This document shows positions 9,053-18,371 of a stretch of DNA of 64,000 bases, piece by piece. The notes below the pieces were generated by a model. It was not told where the DNA came from. It made no database searches and saw only the letters and a list, made by a program, of their open reading frames with translations. How positions within the stretch are numbered: the stretch's first letter is position 1; each line of letters starts with the position of its first letter. This DNA comes from Acinetobacter dispersus (GTDB lineage: Bacteria; Pseudomonadota; Gammaproteobacteria; Pseudomonadales; Moraxellaceae): NCBI RefSeq assembly GCF_009884975.1, contig NZ_CP041970.1, forward strand, positions 2,170,001-2,234,000, read 5' to 3'. The translations under genes and the position numbers were made by a program.

Positions 9053-9083
9053 AAAAAGCCAGTCAATATGAACTGGCTTTTTT
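9053..9083 (+). terminator. intrinsic terminator after panD
   Basis: AAAAAGCCAGT and ACTGGCTTTTTT enclose an eight-base loop, ending in six T, 18 bases after the panD stop. Confidence 0.9.
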
Positions 9084-9212
9084 ATTGTGAGAAATTTCCA
9101 AATCACCCTCTCTTAAAAATACAAAAACACTGAGAAATAACCCCAAGTTTTACTTAACCCAACTTGTAAAACGGTGCTAGGCCTTATTCAATAAATAGAC
9201 AATAACGATAAT

Positions 9213-11012
9213 TTGAAAAATATGGATATTCTTAATATTCTCTGCAAAGTCAGTCTCTTTGCAGAATTAGATCATACGACGCTAGAGAGCTTGGTCCCCT
9301 ATTGCCATATTCGTCATCTGCAAACAGGACAACAGCTGTATTGTGCTCATGATATTGCTGATCATGTCTATATTGTTGCTTACGGTCGAGTAAAGCTCAC
9401 CAGCTCAGCGGGTTTACTCACTTATTATGGCCGAAACGAAATTGTTGGTGAAACAGGTGTCATTTCTAACCAACCACATCACTGTACGGTCAATGCCATT
9501 CGAGATACTGCATTATTGGGTATTCCCCAGCAACAGTTCTTAGATTTTATCCACCAATATCCAAAAGTTTTGTTTGCACTGTCTCGTTTGATCATTCATC
9601 GTTCCCAACCTGAGCAACAACTCACCCATGCAATGGGACATAGTCGAACCCTCTCTGTCATTCCTGTTTCAACACATATTCCAGCTACTCATCTGGCAGA
9701 AAAACTCACCGAACATTTACAACGTTGGCCTCATGCACGTTTAGTCACTGCAGCACATGTAGATGCGCTATTTGGTTCTGGGTTTAGCCAAACTCCACTG
9801 GATTACAGCACTGAAGATTTACAACTACGCCAATGGCTTGCCAACCTAGAAGAAAAACATTGCTATGTACTTTATGCCGCCAATAATAGTGAAGATGAAT
9901 GGTCAAAACGTTGCTTACATCAAGCCGATCGGATTCTCATCCTTGCTGAAGCCAATCAAACACCGACACAAACACCGCTATCTCATGTGCTCAATCAACA
10001 TGAGTGGCAAAGCCCAATTGAATTAGTACTATTGCGTTCCGAAGGTGACCCTTCCCCACATACCCTGATTTGGAAACAACTGTACCATGCTCGCGCCCAC
10101 TACTTTATTCACCCTTGGGCTCAAGCTGATATCTGTGCCGTTGCCCGCCAAATCTCCAGTCAAGGGGTTGGTTTAGTGCTGGGTGGCGGTGGTGCACGTG
10201 GTTTTGCCCATATTGGTTTAATTCGAGCACTGGAACAACTACATATTCCGATTGATATTGTTGGTGGTACCAGTATGGGCGCATTTGTGGCAGCCCTTGT
10301 CGCCTGTGGCTTTGATAGCGTGGAAATGACTCATATTGCTTACGAAACCTTTGTAGCGCGTAATTATCTCAATGATTACACCATGCCACGCGTTTCCCTC
10401 ATTCGAGGACAAAGGTTCCATACTCGCCTGCATGCCATCTTTGGACATCGACGAATCGAAGAGCTCAGACAAACCTATTATTGTATTTCGACCAACCTCA
10501 CCACAGGTCAAGCCGTGATTCATGATCAAGGTGAACTTGCGACTTGGGTCGGCACCAGTATGAGTGTACCTGGTGTGGCACCTCCCGTGGCTTGGCATGA
10601 AAACCTGCTCTGCGATGGAGGAGTAATTAATAACCTCCCCACAGATGTCATGCAAAATTTAGAAAGAGGTACCATTATTGCCAGTAATGTGAGTCTGCAT
10701 GATGATATTCGAGTACCAGGCATTGGCTTGGATGAACCTGATCAAAGTGCCTTACTCAATTGGAATAAAATCATTAAAGATAAATTGCTTCATGCGCCAA
10801 GACTGGCAGAAATCTTAATGCGGACGGCAACCCTCGCCAGCGATACCATGATTCAGACCGCGGCCATTGAACGTGCAAATTTACATATTCGCATGCCCAT
10901 TGAAGGCATTGGCATGTTTGACTGGCATAAATTAGATACCTTGGTAGAACGTGGTTATGAGCATGCTTTAGAAACCTTGCTTCCAATCCGAGAGACTTTA
11001 CCAAACGTTTAG
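9213..11012 (+). CDS. cyclic-nucleotide-domain / patatin-like phospholipase (NTE family)
   Basis: The product is about 599 residues. Residues 1-130 look like a cyclic-nucleotide-binding fold (LFAELDHTTLESL, then VYIVAYGRVKLT, GETGVISNQPH). The middle resembles the NTE-family linker. From about 325 there is a patatin domain: oxyanion loop GLVLGGGGARGFAHIG, nucleophile motif GGTSMG, and DGG in LLCDGGVINNLP completing the Ser-Asp dyad. Related bacterial NTE proteins hydrolyse phospholipids or lysophospholipids at membranes; the substrate here is unknown. No transmembrane segment is obvious. The start may be TTG 9213 or ATG 9222; neither has a strong ribosome site. It converges on the next gene with a single base between stop codons. 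Confidence 0.88.
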   Translation: MKNMDILNILCKVSLFAELDHTTLESLVPYCHIRHLQTGQQLYCAHDIADHVYIVAYGRVKLTSSAGLLTYYGRNEIVGETGVISNQPHHCTVNAIRDTALLGIPQQQFLDFIHQYPKVLFALSRLIIHRSQPEQQLTHAMGHSRTLSVIPVSTHIPATHLAEKLTEHLQRWPHARLVTAAHVDALFGSGFSQTPLDYSTEDLQLRQWLANLEEKHCYVLYAANNSEDEWSKRCLHQADRILILAEANQTPTQTPLSHVLNQHEWQSPIELVLLRSEGDPSPHTLIWKQLYHARAHYFIHPWAQADICAVARQISSQGVGLVLGGGGARGFAHIGLIRALEQLHIPIDIVGGTSMGAFVAALVACGFDSVEMTHIAYETFVARNYLNDYTMPRVSLIRGQRFHTRLHAIFGHRRIEELRQTYYCISTNLTTGQAVIHDQGELATWVGTSMSVPGVAPPVAWHENLLCDGGVINNLPTDVMQNLERGTIIASNVSLHDDIRVPGIGLDEPDQSALLNWNKIIKDKLLHAPRLAEILMRTATLASDTMIQTAAIERANLHIRMPIEGIGMFDWHKLDTLVERGYEHALETLLPIRETLPNV

Positions 11013-11013
11013 T

Positions 11014-12204
11014 TTAACCAAGCCACGCTGTCACCGATGATTGAATTTGGTAGCGATCCAACAAACCATCTAGATATTGATAAGTTTCAGGGTCTAATTG
11101 CTGCATATAACCATCCAAAATACGATGGCATTGTTGCTGCTTTTCAACTGGCATACGTCGCATAATGTCAAATGTGACCTCCCATTGTGAACGTAGCAAT
11201 GAGGCATAGGCAATATGATGTAATACATCCTCATCGATCTGGGCAATGGCTGCTGCCACCGTCTGTCTTGCTTCATCTTGCATATAATTGACGATCACCA
11301 ACATATCTGCCCATAAATCACAACGATCAGCAGCTTCAACAATACTTTGAATAATTTCAACTTGTCTCAAAGCAGGTAGATTTGCCACAAAATTTTGTGC
11401 TTGTGGAGATAAGCACGCCACCACAGGCAACATATCCTCCCAAAGCTGGTCTTCCTGTGTCGCTTGAATAATTGCATTCACGACGGATTCCCCTTGCTGA
11501 ACCGCCAAATCACCCAGTTCCTGTTTCAGACCATAACTAATATAACTCATTAAAGCCAAAACTTTAGGCCATACCAGCCGTTGGGTTGGATCACCAACAA
11601 TCAATAAGGCTTGCTCAATGCGCTCTTTTGGCAGTACATGCACCAAATGATCAATCTGCTCACGAGATTCTATATAAAATGCAATTTCTAGCAGATCACT
11701 TTCACTTTCAACGATCTGTGCAACATCCAATAAAACAGTATCAGATAACATACTGACAAAACGCCCAATCGTTACAAAGTCCCGTTGCAGTAATAAAACT
11801 TGAGTAATATCGGTAATCTGATGTGTGGTGAGATAGCCAAGTAGTTCTCTTGCCAGCCGTGGATCTAAATAAACAGCAATTGCAGCTATGGTTTTTGCAG
11901 GTAAATGCTTAGCAATTCGATAAGAACTTTCCGTAGACAAATACACTGCAATTTGTGCCACGATAAAAGGGTCCAAGAAGTGCTTTACCATAAAAATACT
12001 GATCCAGCGCGGCAACCAATTGACCCATGTCGCTAAATAACGAAAACGCTTTTTTTGCTGATTCTGTAAGCGCTCTAATATCGCAAAACGGAACTGCCTT
12101 AAACTCTCAGGTGCCAAAGACTGAATAAATGCTAATTCTTGCTCTGAAACCTTCAAAATACGAGCGAGCTTAATAATCTCTGCCTGTACTGCAAGTCGAG
12201 TCAT
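11014..12204 (-). CDS. uncharacterised helical repeat protein
   Basis: I do not recognise a named function. The 396 residues are predominantly alpha-helical, with recurring segments such as IVAQIAVYLSTESSYRIAKHLP, IAAIAVYLDPRLARELLGYL and ILRRMPVEK-like ends (quoted in short: QIAVYLSTES, AIAVYLDPRL, LLEIAFYIES, DEDVLHHIAY). This suggests an armadillo/HEAT or MgtE-N-like solenoid for protein contact. An amphipathic hydrophobic stretch near residues 55-80 (WVNWLPRWISIFMVKHFLDP) might touch a membrane. It is 12 bases downstream of the small gene at 12217-12429, so they form an operon. The convergent patatin gene ends one base away. Confidence 0.7.
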   Translation of the reverse strand: MTRLAVQAEIIKLARILKVSEQELAFIQSLAPESLRQFRFAILERLQNQQKKRFRYLATWVNWLPRWISIFMVKHFLDPFIVAQIAVYLSTESSYRIAKHLPAKTIAAIAVYLDPRLARELLGYLTTHQITDITQVLLLQRDFVTIGRFVSMLSDTVLLDVAQIVESESDLLEIAFYIESREQIDHLVHVLPKERIEQALLIVGDPTQRLVWPKVLALMSYISYGLKQELGDLAVQQGESVVNAIIQATQEDQLWEDMLPVVACLSPQAQNFVANLPALRQVEIIQSIVEAADRCDLWADMLVIVNYMQDEARQTVAAAIAQIDEDVLHHIAYASLLRSQWEVTFDIMRRMPVEKQQQCHRILDGYMQQLDPETYQYLDGLLDRYQIQSSVTAWLG

Positions 12205-12216
12205 CGTATCCCCTCC

Positions 12217-12429
12217 TTATTTATCTCGAAATAGCCAACGCAAGAAAAATGGAGTTTGATACAAACTTTGATTCAGCTTCTTATCTTCATTTTCTATGGT
12301 TTGTTGTAATTGCTGATTGAGCCAAACCAAATCTTGGTTGGATAACTGTGAAAATGTTTGAAGACTCATCACTGGCCGATGTAACTGTTGCGCCAATTGT
12401 TCTAACGCTGTTTTATCTACTTTCTCCAT
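12217..12429 (-). CDS. small hypothetical protein
   Basis: 70 residues from the ATG at 12429 (MEKVDKTALEQLAQQL), which has AAGGA at a good distance; the longer frame to 12537 lacks such a site. The sequence is hydrophilic and Gln-rich with coiled-coil character (SNQDLVWLNQQLQQTIENEDKK) and ends with a basic aromatic tail (FFLRWLFRDK). No family recognised. It leads a two-gene operon with the solenoid protein and is divergent from the ribB riboswitch. Confidence 0.6.
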   Translation of the reverse strand: MEKVDKTALEQLAQQLHRPVMSLQTFSQLSNQDLVWLNQQLQQTIENEDKKLNQSLYQTPFFLRWLFRDK

Positions 12430-12576
12430 TAGAGTGATCCTTACAGTTATTGTTGTTTTATCTTTTGAGTCTATGCTCAATTCAAATGGATTACCAGTTT
12501 CGATGATCAGACAAAAATCAGCTTCAAGTCTCAGCAATTTTCTTCATTTTTATAGAACGATACATTCTATAAAAAG

Positions 12577-12607
12577 TTGCCTTTTCTCATAAAAATCTGG
12601 CTATAAT
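12577..12607 (+). promoter_or_regulatory. promoter of the ribB transcript
   Basis: A perfect TATAAT (12602-12607) lies just ahead of the FMN riboswitch, with TTGCCT 19 bases upstream as a fair -35. Transcription would begin about 12614, a few bases before the first riboswitch helix. Confidence 0.55.
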
Positions 12608-12618
12608 CAAAGCACATC

Positions 12619-12766
12619 GCTTCAGGGCGGGGTGAAATTCCCCACCGGTGGTAAGTTAGGCATTCTAATCAAATGACCTAATCAGCCCACGAGCCTGTAT
12701 ATATTTTTATATACTAGCAGATTTGGTGAGAAACCAAAGCCGACGGTATAGTCCGGATGAAAGAAG
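12619..12766 (+). promoter_or_regulatory. FMN riboswitch (RFN element)
   Basis: All conserved RFN blocks are present in order: AGGGCGGGGTGAAATTCCCC, ACCGGTGGTAA, AGCCCACGAGC, a variable AT-rich arm, GGTGAGAAACC, AAGCCGACGGTATAGTCCGG and ATGAAAGAAG. FMN binding to such elements lowers expression of riboflavin genes. Here it precedes ribB alone. About 105 bases separate it from the ribB start. That stretch has only a weak ACGC/GCGT hairpin before a T-rich run, so either weak termination or ribosome-site masking could be the output. Confidence 0.96.
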
Positions 12767-12870
12767 ACGAAACCACTGAAATACGCTTTTTGCGTTGTTT
12801 TTGTGCACGCTTATTTTTTACATCAGTCCTGAAATGTTCAACCGTATCCAATTTACGAGAGCGTTTCATT

Positions 12871-13530
12871 ATGTCTAGTTTAATCCAACCCGAACTTTTC
12901 TTTTCAGTCCTTTCCCCTGCTGAACAACGTATTCAACAAGCTTTAGAAGATATTCGCCAAGGCAAACCTGTATTGGTGATGGATGATTTTGATCGTGAAA
13001 ACGAAGCTGACTTGATTATTGCTGCTGAAACATTAACAGTCGAAACCATGGCGCAAATGATTCGTGATGGTTCAGGTATTGTTTGCTTATGCTTAACAGA
13101 AGCCTTAGCTGATCATTTAGAACTTCCACCTATGGTCGTCGACAATTCCAGCCAATTTAAAACAGCATTTACAGTAACGATTGAAGCGGCACAAGGCGTA
13201 ACCACAGGCGTGTCTGCCAAAGACCGTGTCACCACTGTTTTAGCTGCAACCAAGGATGGTGCAGTTGCAAGTGACTTAAGCCGTCCAGGTCATGTATTCC
13301 CTTTACGTGCGCGTGAAGGCGGTGTTTTAACCCGTCGTGGTCATACGGAAGGTACAATTGATTTAGCTCGTCTAGCAGGTTTAAAACCATCTGGAGTGCT
13401 GTGTGAATTGACCAATCCTGATGGTTCCATGGCTTCAGGTATTCAAGTACTTGCTTATGCACAAACCCATGGTTTAACTGTGATCAGCATTGAAGAGCTG
13501 GTGCAATACCGCTTAAAACACAATGTCTAA
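12871..13530 (+). CDS. ribB: 3,4-dihydroxy-2-butanone-4-phosphate synthase
   Basis: RibB converts ribulose-5-phosphate to the four-carbon precursor of riboflavin. I chose ATG 12871 ([10 protein letters not shown]), giving 219 residues, the usual size. The frame is open back to an ATG at 12757, but that codon lies inside the riboswitch. Motifs: acidic loop [12 protein letters not shown], region [24 protein letters not shown] quoted as [10 protein letters not shown] and [16 protein letters not shown], and the C-terminal [11 protein letters not shown]. No GTP cyclohydrolase II domain is fused. Confidence 0.95.
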   Translation: MSSLIQPELFFSVLSPAEQRIQQALEDIRQGKPVLVMDDFDRENEADLIIAAETLTVETMAQMIRDGSGIVCLCLTEALADHLELPPMVVDNSSQFKTAFTVTIEAAQGVTTGVSAKDRVTTVLAATKDGAVASDLSRPGHVFPLRAREGGVLTRRGHTEGTIDLARLAGLKPSGVLCELTNPDGSMASGIQVLAYAQTHGLTVISIEELVQYRLKHNV

Positions 13531-13538
13531 TTAGAGAT

Positions 13539-13569
13539 AAAAAAGCCTCGAATCATCGAGGCTTTTTTT
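13539..13569 (+). terminator. intrinsic terminator between ribB and the HAD gene
   Basis: AAAAAGCCTCGA and TCGAGGCTTTTTTT around ATCA. The A and T runs on either side let it serve both converging genes. Confidence 0.92.
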
Positions 13570-13578
13570 CAATTTGTT

Positions 13579-14253
13579 TTATGAAACTTTTCGCTCGGCG
13601 TTCAATTCAGCAACAGCTTCAATCAACTGACTAAATTGCGAAATTTGGGTCACAGGTTGTGCTTGAGCCAACTCTTCTGCCTTGCCATAACCATAATTCA
13701 CAGCAATGGTTTCAATCCCATTGGCACGCGCACCGATGATGTCGTATTGGCGATCACCTACCATAATACATTGCTGTGCATCTAACTGTTGTTGTTCAAG
13801 AATATAAGCGATTAAATCCGCTTTATTGGTTCTCTCACCAGTCAATTCACTGCCATACATTTCGGTAAAATACTGGGCTAAATCAAAATGAACCAAAATT
13901 TGCTTCGCATAAACTGTAGGCTTTGCTGTTGCAAGAAACAAAGCATAGCCTTGTGATTGCAATTGTTGCAAAGTCTCAGCAACTGATGAATAAACTTCAT
14001 TTTCAAATAAGCCTGTCACAGAGAAACGCTCACGATAAGCCAGCAATGCTTGCTCAGCTAGATCATCATCTTGAGTATTGAGTAATTTTGCGAGAGATGC
14101 TTTTAAAGGTGGGCCAATAGTCCAGTCTAGATCGACCTCATCGGCTACGGGCTGACCTAATTTTTCTAGTGCAAAACGAATTGAACCATGAATTCCAGTT
14201 TTAGGATCGGTTAAGGTTCCATCTAAATCGATGAGAATATTTTTGATCGTCAT
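13579..14253 (-). CDS. HAD-family phosphatase (Gph/PpaX-like)
   Basis: 224 residues with all four HAD motifs: nucleophile DLDGTLTD at residues 9-16, threonine motif FLATAKP, Lys in the ERTNKADLI region, and acidic motif MVGDRQYDIIGA. A helical cap (residues about 20-85) puts it in the beta-phosphoglucomutase/phosphoglycolate-phosphatase subgroup. The substrate cannot be read from sequence; phosphoglycolate or a nucleotide monophosphate are possible. It is divergent from thiD over 93 bases, so coregulation is possible but not shown. Confidence 0.85.
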   Translation of the reverse strand: MTIKNILIDLDGTLTDPKTGIHGSIRFALEKLGQPVADEVDLDWTIGPPLKASLAKLLNTQDDDLAEQALLAYRERFSVTGLFENEVYSSVAETLQQLQSQGYALFLATAKPTVYAKQILVHFDLAQYFTEMYGSELTGERTNKADLIAYILEQQQLDAQQCIMVGDRQYDIIGARANGIETIAVNYGYGKAEELAQAQPVTQISQFSQLIEAVAELNAERKVS

Positions 14254-14334
14254 TCGCTCAATCTCTTACAGTCTTACACAACACAGTCGAGAGTTTCTCG
14301 AAACTTCCCTATACTACCGTAGATTGCAGAATAA

Positions 14335-15114
<780 letters not shown>

Positions 15115-15154
15115 GCTGTTTCAAAAAATCATTATTTTCAAGAAATGATCGAAT

Positions 15155-15181
15155 AAAAAAGGCGCTGAATGCGCCTTTTTT
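15155..15181 (+). terminator. bidirectional intrinsic terminator after thiD
   Basis: AAAAAAGGCGC and GCGCCTTTTTT around TGAAT, between the convergent thiD and LysM/BON genes. Confidence 0.93.
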
Positions 15182-15192
15182 ATTATCCAAAA

Positions 15193-15666
15193 TTATTGTG
15201 GAATACGGAGTACTTGACCAGGGAAAATGTCATCTGCATTTTTAAGTAACGGACGATTCGCTTCAAAAATTTTGTTGTACTGGTTTGGGTCACCATAATA
15301 TTCTTTTGAAATCTTAGACAAATTGTCTCCTGATTTCACAGTATAAAATTTACTTTCTGGCTCAGGTGTTTCCACAGTAAGTTGATCATCAACTTGCGCC
15401 ACATGATCAATATTTCCGACAGCAAGTACAATCTTTTCTTTATCGGCCTGAGTTTTAACCTGTCCTTTAACTGTTGCCGTATCAGTATTGCCATTATATG
15501 TGACTGATAAACCATCAATCGGAAGACCTAAACTTTTAATCAAACCTAATAATTTATTCGCAATCTCTTGAGCTGATGGTTCAGCTGGCGTTGCTGGTGC
15601 AGCTTGTGGCTCTGCTGGTGCTGTATTCTTCTTACCAATGCCTTTAACAAAATCAAAAAGACCCAT
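15193..15666 (-). CDS. kbp: BON- and LysM-domain protein (Kbp/YgaU-like)
   Basis: 157 residues. It begins MGLFDFVKGIGKK without a signal peptide, continues with an Ala/Pro-rich linker (about 14-33), then a BON domain (about 35-98, with GLSVTYNGNTDTATVKGQV) and a C-terminal LysM domain (about 107-156: YTVKSGDNLSKISKEYYGD ... IFPGQVLRIP). This matches the E. coli potassium-binding protein Kbp in size and order. Known role of that protein: cytoplasmic K+ sensing and growth under high K+. Stand-alone gene with a shared terminator. Confidence 0.88.
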   Translation of the reverse strand: MGLFDFVKGIGKKNTAPAEPQAAPATPAEPSAQEIANKLLGLIKSLGLPIDGLSVTYNGNTDTATVKGQVKTQADKEKIVLAVGNIDHVAQVDDQLTVETPEPESKFYTVKSGDNLSKISKEYYGDPNQYNKIFEANRPLLKNADDIFPGQVLRIPQ

Positions 15667-15831
15667 TGTTATTTCCTCTGTAATTATTAATTGAATATAG
15701 TCAAAAAAGACCTACATCTAGTTATACAGAAAAAATAAATCACTCGAGTTTCAATTTAGCGCGGTCTTGTAAATATATGTATATAAGTTAGAACCCGATG
15801 AAAAACACACTGTTGCGAAATATCTGGGCAC

Positions 15832-15858
15832 AAAAAAGCCACCTTGCGGTGGCTTTTT
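15832..15858 (-). terminator. intrinsic terminator after acpP
   Basis: AAAAAAGCCACC and GGTGGCTTTTT around TTGC; read on the minus strand it closes the yceD-rpmF-fabD-fabG-acpP block. Confidence 0.92.
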
Positions 15859-15873
15859 GATCATGCAAGATGA

Positions 15874-16110
15874 TTAACCAAGTTTCTTAGTTACGTAATC
15901 GATTGCAGATTGAACAGTTGTGATTTCATTTGAATCTTCATCTGGAATCGTGATGTCAAAATCATTTTCAAAAGACATTACAAGTTCAACCAAATCTAAA
16001 GAGTCAGCACCTAAGTCATCCATGAAAGATGCTTCGTTTTTAATCTCTTCAGCACGCATACCTAATTGTTCAGCTACTGCTTGTTTGATGCGTTGTTCGA
16101 TATCGCTCAC
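15874..16110 (-). CDS. acpP: acyl carrier protein
   Basis: 78 residues from GTG at 16110 (start [11 protein letters not shown] after the initiator). AGGAG lies just ahead; the longer frame from 16125 would read that ribosome site as protein. Ser37 in [10 protein letters not shown] takes the phosphopantetheine arm that carries growing acyl chains. The protein is strongly acidic, as usual. It is last in the fabD-fabG-acpP run, 86 bases after fabG. Confidence 0.97.
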   Translation of the reverse strand: MSDIEQRIKQAVAEQLGMRAEEIKNEASFMDDLGADSLDLVELVMSFENDFDITIPDEDSNEITTVQSAIDYVTKKLG

Positions 16111-16196
16111 AGGAATTCTCCTCATTGCTTGTGGCGTTTTAATTTGCCACTAGTTTAATTGAATATAAGATTTTTTAAAAGTTTATACATCGCCAC

Positions 16197-16931
16197 TTAG
16201 GCCATGTATAGACCACCATTTACGTGTAAAACTGTACCAGTAATGTAACTAGCCTTATCGCTCGCCAAGAAACTCACTGCATCTGCAATATCTTGAGGTT
16301 CACCTAGACGATTTAAAGCTACTTGATCAGTCATTTTTTTACGAATATCTTCGCTTAACTGATCAGTCATTTCAGTGGCAATGAAACCAGGTGCAACACT
16401 GTTCACTGTAATCTGACGACTACCCATCTCTTTGGCTAAACTACGACTGAATGCTTCAATCCCTGCTTTTGCTGCCGAGTAGTTCGCTTGCCCAGGGTTA
16501 GCAAAATGTGCAACCACTGAACTAATATTAATAATGCGGCCAAAACGTGCTTTGGTCATGCCTTTCAATACACGCTTAGATAAACGATAAACCGCTTTTA
16601 GATGAATATTGAGAATGTCATCCCAATCATCTTCTGACATACGCAGCAGCAAGTTGTCTTTGGTAATGCCTGCATTGTTGACCAAAATCAACACTGAGCC
16701 ATATTTTTGCTCGATGTCTGAAACCAGTGCATCAATCGCTTCGCCATTGCGAACATCAAGTACAGCACCTGTCCCATGTTCAGCAAAGCTTTCTGTCAGC
16801 TTTTGCGCGCCTGCTTCAGAAGTTGCGGTACCAACCACAAAAAAACCGTCTTGAATGAGTTGCTGTGCAATCGCTGCACCAATGCCTCGGCTTGCTCCTG
16901 TCACTAACGCAACTTTTCGTTGTTGTGTCAT
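16197..16931 (-). CDS. fabG: 3-oxoacyl-[acyl-carrier-protein] reductase
   Basis: FabG reduces 3-ketoacyl-ACP with NADPH in fatty acid elongation. It is a 244-residue classical SDR: cofactor loop VTGASRGIGAAIA, NNAGITKDNLLLRM, catalytic Ser in NISSVVAHFANPG, Tyr-x3-Lys in YSAAKAG, and C-terminal ITGTVLHVNGGLYMA. The ATG overlaps the fabD stop by four bases, implying translational coupling. Confidence 0.97.
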   Translation of the reverse strand: MTQQRKVALVTGASRGIGAAIAQQLIQDGFFVVGTATSEAGAQKLTESFAEHGTGAVLDVRNGEAIDALVSDIEQKYGSVLILVNNAGITKDNLLLRMSEDDWDDILNIHLKAVYRLSKRVLKGMTKARFGRIINISSVVAHFANPGQANYSAAKAGIEAFSRSLAKEMGSRQITVNSVAPGFIATEMTDQLSEDIRKKMTDQVALNRLGEPQDIADAVSFLASDKASYITGTVLHVNGGLYMA

Positions 16932-17914
16932 GCAATTTTTCCTTCTGCCACTAACACTGCGTTTAGGGCATCTTCCATACGTGCTTTGCTATCAAGGGCA
17001 AATGCTTTTTCTATGTTCGGTAATCGCTTAGCAAGATTACTCAGTACCGTACCCGGGCCACATTCAACCACGTACTGGATACCTTGATCTTGCAGATATT
17101 GCATCGTACGCGTCCATTGTACTGATTGGTACAATTGAGCTGTTAATGCTTGACGTAATTGAGCAACATCTGTCGCGATTTCCGCGTTGACATTTTGTAT
17201 TACAGGAAGGCATGGTAGCTCAATGGCAGTTTGTTCCAAAGCTTCGGCAAACTTTTCCGCCGCTGGTTTCATTAATGTGCAATGAGATGGGACAGAAACA
17301 GGCAATGCGATTGCTTTACCTGATTGTTCTTTTGCTTCTGCCATGACCTGCTGAACCAATGCTGCACTACCAGCGATCACGACTTGGCCTTGTGCATTAT
17401 AATTTGCCGCTTCAACTGAACCTTGACCTGCAGCAGAAGCATTTTGACAAAGCTCGACCACTTTCTCATCAGCCAAACCAAGAATTGCAGCCATTGCACC
17501 TTCACCTGAAGGAACAGCACTCTGCATCAGTTTGCCACGTAAATGAACCAGTTTAACTGCATCAGCCAAGCTCATTGCTTCCGCTGCAACAAGTGCACTG
17601 TATTCGCCCAAAGAGTGTCCAGCCAAGTATTTCGGCACAATACCACCCAGCTCTAACCATACACGCCATAGCGCGATACTTGCAGTCAGTAACACAGGTT
17701 GGGTATTTTCAGTTTGGTCCAAGCCTTCACCTGTTTGGGCAATCTGCCAAAGGTCAAAACCTAGTGCAGCTGATGCCTCAGCAAATGTATCTTGAACGAC
17801 ACTAAACTGCTCTGCAAGTTCAGCCAGCATACCTGCCTTTTGAGAACCCTGACCAGGAAAAACAAATGCTGTTTTTGTTGCTTGAGCAGCCTGCTCAAGT
17901 CGTTTAGTCGACAT
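16928..17914 (-). CDS. fabD: malonyl-CoA:ACP transacylase
   Basis: FabD moves malonate from CoA to ACP. It is 328 residues, slightly longer than the E. coli enzyme owing to about a dozen extra N-terminal residues. Motifs: FVFPGQGSQKAGML, nucleophile Ser101 in AGHSLGEYSALVAA, the second-shell Arg in LVHLRGKLMQ, catalytic His in VPSHCTLMKPA, and QNVNAE near the end. In E. coli plsX and fabH sit between rpmF and fabD; here they are missing. Confidence 0.96.
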   Translation of the reverse strand: MSTKRLEQAAQATKTAFVFPGQGSQKAGMLAELAEQFSVVQDTFAEASAALGFDLWQIAQTGEGLDQTENTQPVLLTASIALWRVWLELGGIVPKYLAGHSLGEYSALVAAEAMSLADAVKLVHLRGKLMQSAVPSGEGAMAAILGLADEKVVELCQNASAAGQGSVEAANYNAQGQVVIAGSAALVQQVMAEAKEQSGKAIALPVSVPSHCTLMKPAAEKFAEALEQTAIELPCLPVIQNVNAEIATDVAQLRQALTAQLYQSVQWTRTMQYLQDQGIQYVVECGPGTVLSNLAKRLPNIEKAFALDSKARMEDALNAVLVAEGKIA

Positions 17915-18045
17915 ATAAAAATCCTTAAATTAGTCTACCGCCAATTTTATCAATACTCATAATTCTACATGAGAATGACAATAGACTCTTTAGCGATGCG
18001 GCAATTTAACACTGATTAATTCTTTTTATAATTGCGAAAAACAAC

Positions 18046-18074
18046 AAAAAAGGGAGCTTTCGCTCCCATTTTTT
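18046..18074 (-). terminator. intrinsic terminator between rpmF and fabD
   Basis: GGGAGC and GCTCCC around TTTC, flanked by A and T runs. On the minus strand it ends the yceD-rpmF transcript, so fabD-fabG-acpP needs its own promoter in 17915-18045. Confidence 0.88.
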
Positions 18075-18111
18075 CTATACTTTAAGCTAACGCTTAATGC
18101 ATATAGTTCAA

Positions 18112-18297
18112 TTATTCAGCATCAGCTGCTTTAGCGAATAATTGACGACCACGGTAAATACCGTCTTTAGTCACGTGGTGACGACGATGAGTTTCACCAG
18201 TAGTTTGGTCTACAGATAATGCATTCTCGGTTAAAGCGTCATGTGAACGGCGCATGTCACGGCGAGAGCGACTTTTACGGTTTTGCTGAACGGCCAT
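18112..18297 (-). CDS. rpmF: 50S ribosomal protein L32
   Basis: 61 residues starting [20 protein letters not shown], the highly basic L32 signature, continuing [23 protein letters not shown]. It lies 74 bases after yceD and before a terminator, the usual yceD-rpmF pair. Confidence 0.96.
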   Translation of the reverse strand: MAVQQNRKSRSRRDMRRSHDALTENALSVDQTTGETHRRHHVTKDGIYRGRQLFAKAADAE

Positions 18298-18371
18298 GAT
18301 GGCTCCTTACAAAGATCGAAAAAATGGATCAGAACAAATTCAGTTGTCTTAACTCAACATTATAACATAAA

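Noticed and set aside
12430..12537. Longer start for the small gene at 12217-12429
   Set aside because: The extension lacks a ribosome site, whereas ATG 12429 has AAGGA at a good distance.
12757..12870. N-terminal extension of RibB from ATG 12757
   Set aside because: The codon lies within the conserved FMN aptamer, the extension is unlike RibB, and ATG 12871 gives the normal 219-residue enzyme.
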